Part shown: positions 5,869 through 7,001 of the stretch, piece after piece
How positions within the stretch are numbered: the first letter of the stretch is position 1
Layout of the letters: each line of letters starts with the position of its first letter
Origin: Gallispira sp964526435
Lineage (GTDB): Bacteria; Bacillota; Clostridia; Lachnospirales; CAG-274
Assembly (NCBI GenBank): GCA_964526435.1
Contig: CAZGIC010000110.1
Span: 1-7,001 of the forward strand
Reading direction: 5' to 3'
Length of the DNA stretch: 7,001 nucleotides
The notes under the pieces: model-generated
Database searches by the model: none
Seen by the model: only the letters and a program-made list of their open reading frames with translations
Told to the model about the DNA's origin: nothing
Made by a program: the position numbers and the translations under genes

Positions 5869-6843
5869 TTATTTAAAATATTTGTTAAAAAACTCTGTCA
5901 TCTTGTCAAAAGGAATAATATCTGTTCTGTCATACAAGTCTGTATGAACTGCATCAGGGATAATAAGCAGTTCTTTATTATCTCCCTTAAGGTTCTTAAA
6001 GGCATCCTTACTGAAATAGCATGAATGAGCCTTTTCACCATGAACAACAAGTACTGCACTGCGTATTTCATTGCTGTACTGCAAAATAGGCATATTAAGG
6101 AATGAAAGAGTTGAAGTCACATTCCACCCATCATTTGAATTCAAAGATCTCTTATGGTATCCTCTGTCTGTTTTATAATAGTCATAATAATCCTTAACAA
6201 AAGAAGGTACATCATCAGGAAGAGTATCTGCAACCCCGCCTGCTCTTTTGTATTCACCATTTTTGTAATCCTCTGTTCTCTGGGCATTTAAAGCCACACG
6301 TTTTTCATATCGTGCTTCCTCACTGTCCTCGGAATCAAAGTAACCCTTTGCATTAACTCTTGTCATATCATACATAGTAGATGCAACAGCAGCCTTAATT
6401 CTGGTATCAATTGCAGCTGCATTTATTGCCAGTCCGCCCCATCCGCATATACCTATAATTCCTATTTTTTCAGGATCAACATTTTCCTGAACAGAGAGAA
6501 AGTCAACAGCAGCCTGAAAATCCTCAGTATTAATATCAGGTGAAGCCACATATCTTGGACTTCCTCCGCTTTCTCCTGTAAATGATGGGTCAAATGCAAT
6601 TGTTAAAAATCCTCTTTCCGCCATAGTCTGTGCATATAAGCCTGATGCCTGTTCCTTTACAGCACCAAAAGGACCGCTCACAGCAATAGCAGGCAGTTTT
6701 CCTTCTGTATTTTTAGGTTCATATAAATCAGCAGCTAAAGTAATGCCATAACGATTATGAAATGTTACTTTGCGATGATTTACTTTATCGCTCTTTGGAA
6801 ATGTCTTATCCCATTCTGCCGTTAAATTCAATTTTTCTTCCAT
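5869..6843 (-). CDS. Alpha/beta hydrolase with a probable Cys nucleophile
   Basis: This 324-residue cytoplasmic alpha/beta hydrolase has no signal peptide. The substrate is unknown; the family is close to the YcjY-like or dienelactone-hydrolase-like group. An N-terminal strand pair (VTFHNRYGITLAADLYEP, 26-43) leads into LPAIAVSGPFGAVKEQ (50-65), which holds the oxyanion-hole region. AFDPSFTGESGG (83-94) follows. The nucleophile elbow is GIIGICGWGG (128-137), with Cys133 where most relatives have Ser. STMYDMTRV (155-163) is typical of this family. Glu270 or a nearby acid in VVHGEKAHS (267-274) and His300 in PDAVHTD (296-302) are likely triad members. AAGGAGGA lies 7 nt before the ATG. The gene is alone between the shared terminator and a dyad-rich upstream region. 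The fold is certain; the reaction cannot be told from sequence. Confidence 0.88.
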   Translation of the reverse strand: MEEKLNLTAEWDKTFPKSDKVNHRKVTFHNRYGITLAADLYEPKNTEGKLPAIAVSGPFGAVKEQASGLYAQTMAERGFLTIAFDPSFTGESGGSPRYVASPDINTEDFQAAVDFLSVQENVDPEKIGIIGICGWGGLAINAAAIDTRIKAAVASTMYDMTRVNAKGYFDSEDSEEARYEKRVALNAQRTEDYKNGEYKRAGGVADTLPDDVPSFVKDYYDYYKTDRGYHKRSLNSNDGWNVTSTLSFLNMPILQYSNEIRSAVLVVHGEKAHSCYFSKDAFKNLKGDNKELLIIPDAVHTDLYDRTDIIPFDKMTEFFNKYFK

Positions 6844-6850
6844 TTCAGAA

Positions 6851-6858
6851 TCCTCCTT
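6851..6858 (-). promoter_or_regulatory. ribosome binding site of the alpha/beta hydrolase gene
   Basis: The minus strand reads AAGGAGGA, 7 nt before the ATG at 6843. This near-perfect site supports the start and suggests efficient translation. Confidence 0.85.
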
Positions 6859-6870
6859 GTAATATGTATT

Positions 6871-6901
6871 ATTGTACTGATATATCAGAAACGGTTCTGA
6901 T
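6871..6901 (-). promoter_or_regulatory. candidate promoter -10 box with overlapping CTGAT/ATCAG operator dyads
   Basis: On the minus strand TACAAT (6876-6871) is a good -10 box, giving a leader of about 20 nt before the hydrolase ATG. No good -35 box lies 16-18 bp upstream. Instead that space holds a perfect 12-bp palindrome CTGATATATCAG (6877-6888) and a second dyad sharing one half-site, ATCAGAA (6884-6890) with TTCTGAT (6895-6901). Three half-sites packed against the -10 box look like a regulator binding region. No regulator gene is in the window. Confidence 0.4.
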
Positions 6902-6933
6902 TGCTCTTGGCTGTCGCAAAGAATATGACCAAA

Positions 6934-6974
6934 TTCGAGGTTTTTTTTAAACCTCTCATTGACTTATCCTCGAA
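6934..6974 (-). other. mutually exclusive hairpins upstream of the hydrolase gene
   Basis: Read on the minus strand, segment 1 is TTCGAGG (6974-6968), segment 2 is GAGGTTT (6955-6949) and segment 3 is AAACCTCGAA (6943-6934). Segment 3 can pair with either 1 or 2, so the two stems compete. Neither is followed by a U-run on this strand, so a terminator is not supported. The rest of 6844-7001 shows no gene I can support; a 38-codon open stretch on the minus strand from the right edge to 6885 has no recognisable product. Confidence 0.35.
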
Positions 6975-7001
6975 AATCGAAAACAAGCTTTCATTTTCTT
7001 C

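Noticed and set aside
6762..6950. 62-codon plus-strand open frame at the hydrolase 5' end
   Set aside because: Its first part is antisense to the hydrolase start, there is no ribosome binding site, and the tail region is better explained as regulatory DNA.
6885..7001. Open minus-strand stretch as the 3' end of another gene
   Set aside because: Only 38 codons are visible, it covers the hairpins and dyads, and the product resembles nothing I recognise.

Overview
The window looks like chromosomal DNA from a low-GC Clostridia (Firmicutes), most likely a member of the Lachnospiraceae. The reasons are strong AGGAGG-type ribosome binding sites, AT-rich intergenic DNA, a RecU-type Holliday junction resolvase (a Firmicutes hallmark) in the short form that begins MGYWSTRGLRG, a DUF1189 membrane protein, and a LysM-G5 envelope protein of clostridial type. 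It is housekeeping and envelope DNA. I see no transposase, integrase, phage gene, CRISPR array, tRNA or rRNA, and no stretch longer than 300 bases without a gene.

Layout. Positions 1-4473 are a left-pointing (minus strand) run of five genes. In transcription order they are queG (epoxyqueuosine reductase), recU, a secreted GH26-like protein of unknown role, a DUF1189 integral membrane protein, and dnaX, which is cut by the left edge after 356 codons. queG, recU and the GH26-like gene are almost fused (1-2 bp gaps, with each ribosome binding site inside the end of the preceding gene) and should be translationally coupled. A good sigma-A promoter (TTGTAA-17-TATAAT) lies over the end of the GH26-like gene and should drive DUF1189-dnaX. 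There is no terminator between the two groups, so read-through into dnaX is possible.

Positions 4474-4721 are a divergent intergenic region with an extended -10 promoter for queG, a 20-nt dyad, a weak AT hairpin, and a sigma-B/F-like GTTTTC-13-GGGTAT element pointing right. It feeds a right-pointing gene (4722-5816) for a membrane-anchored LysM-G5 protein. That protein lacks the M23 peptidase often joined to this arrangement and ends instead in nine Asp and one Glu. A 20-bp perfect hairpin with U-tracts on both strands (5819-5863) ends this gene and the converging gene.

Positions 5869-6843 (minus) encode an alpha/beta hydrolase with Cys rather than Ser at the likely nucleophile position. Its upstream region (6844-7001) holds overlapping CTGAT/ATCAG dyads around a possible -10 box and a set of mutually exclusive hairpins. 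I see no clear new multi-gene system. The points most worth a second look are the GH26-like protein with no visible nucleophile coupled to recU, the LysM-G5 protein with a poly-Asp tail, and the two dyad-rich regulatory regions.
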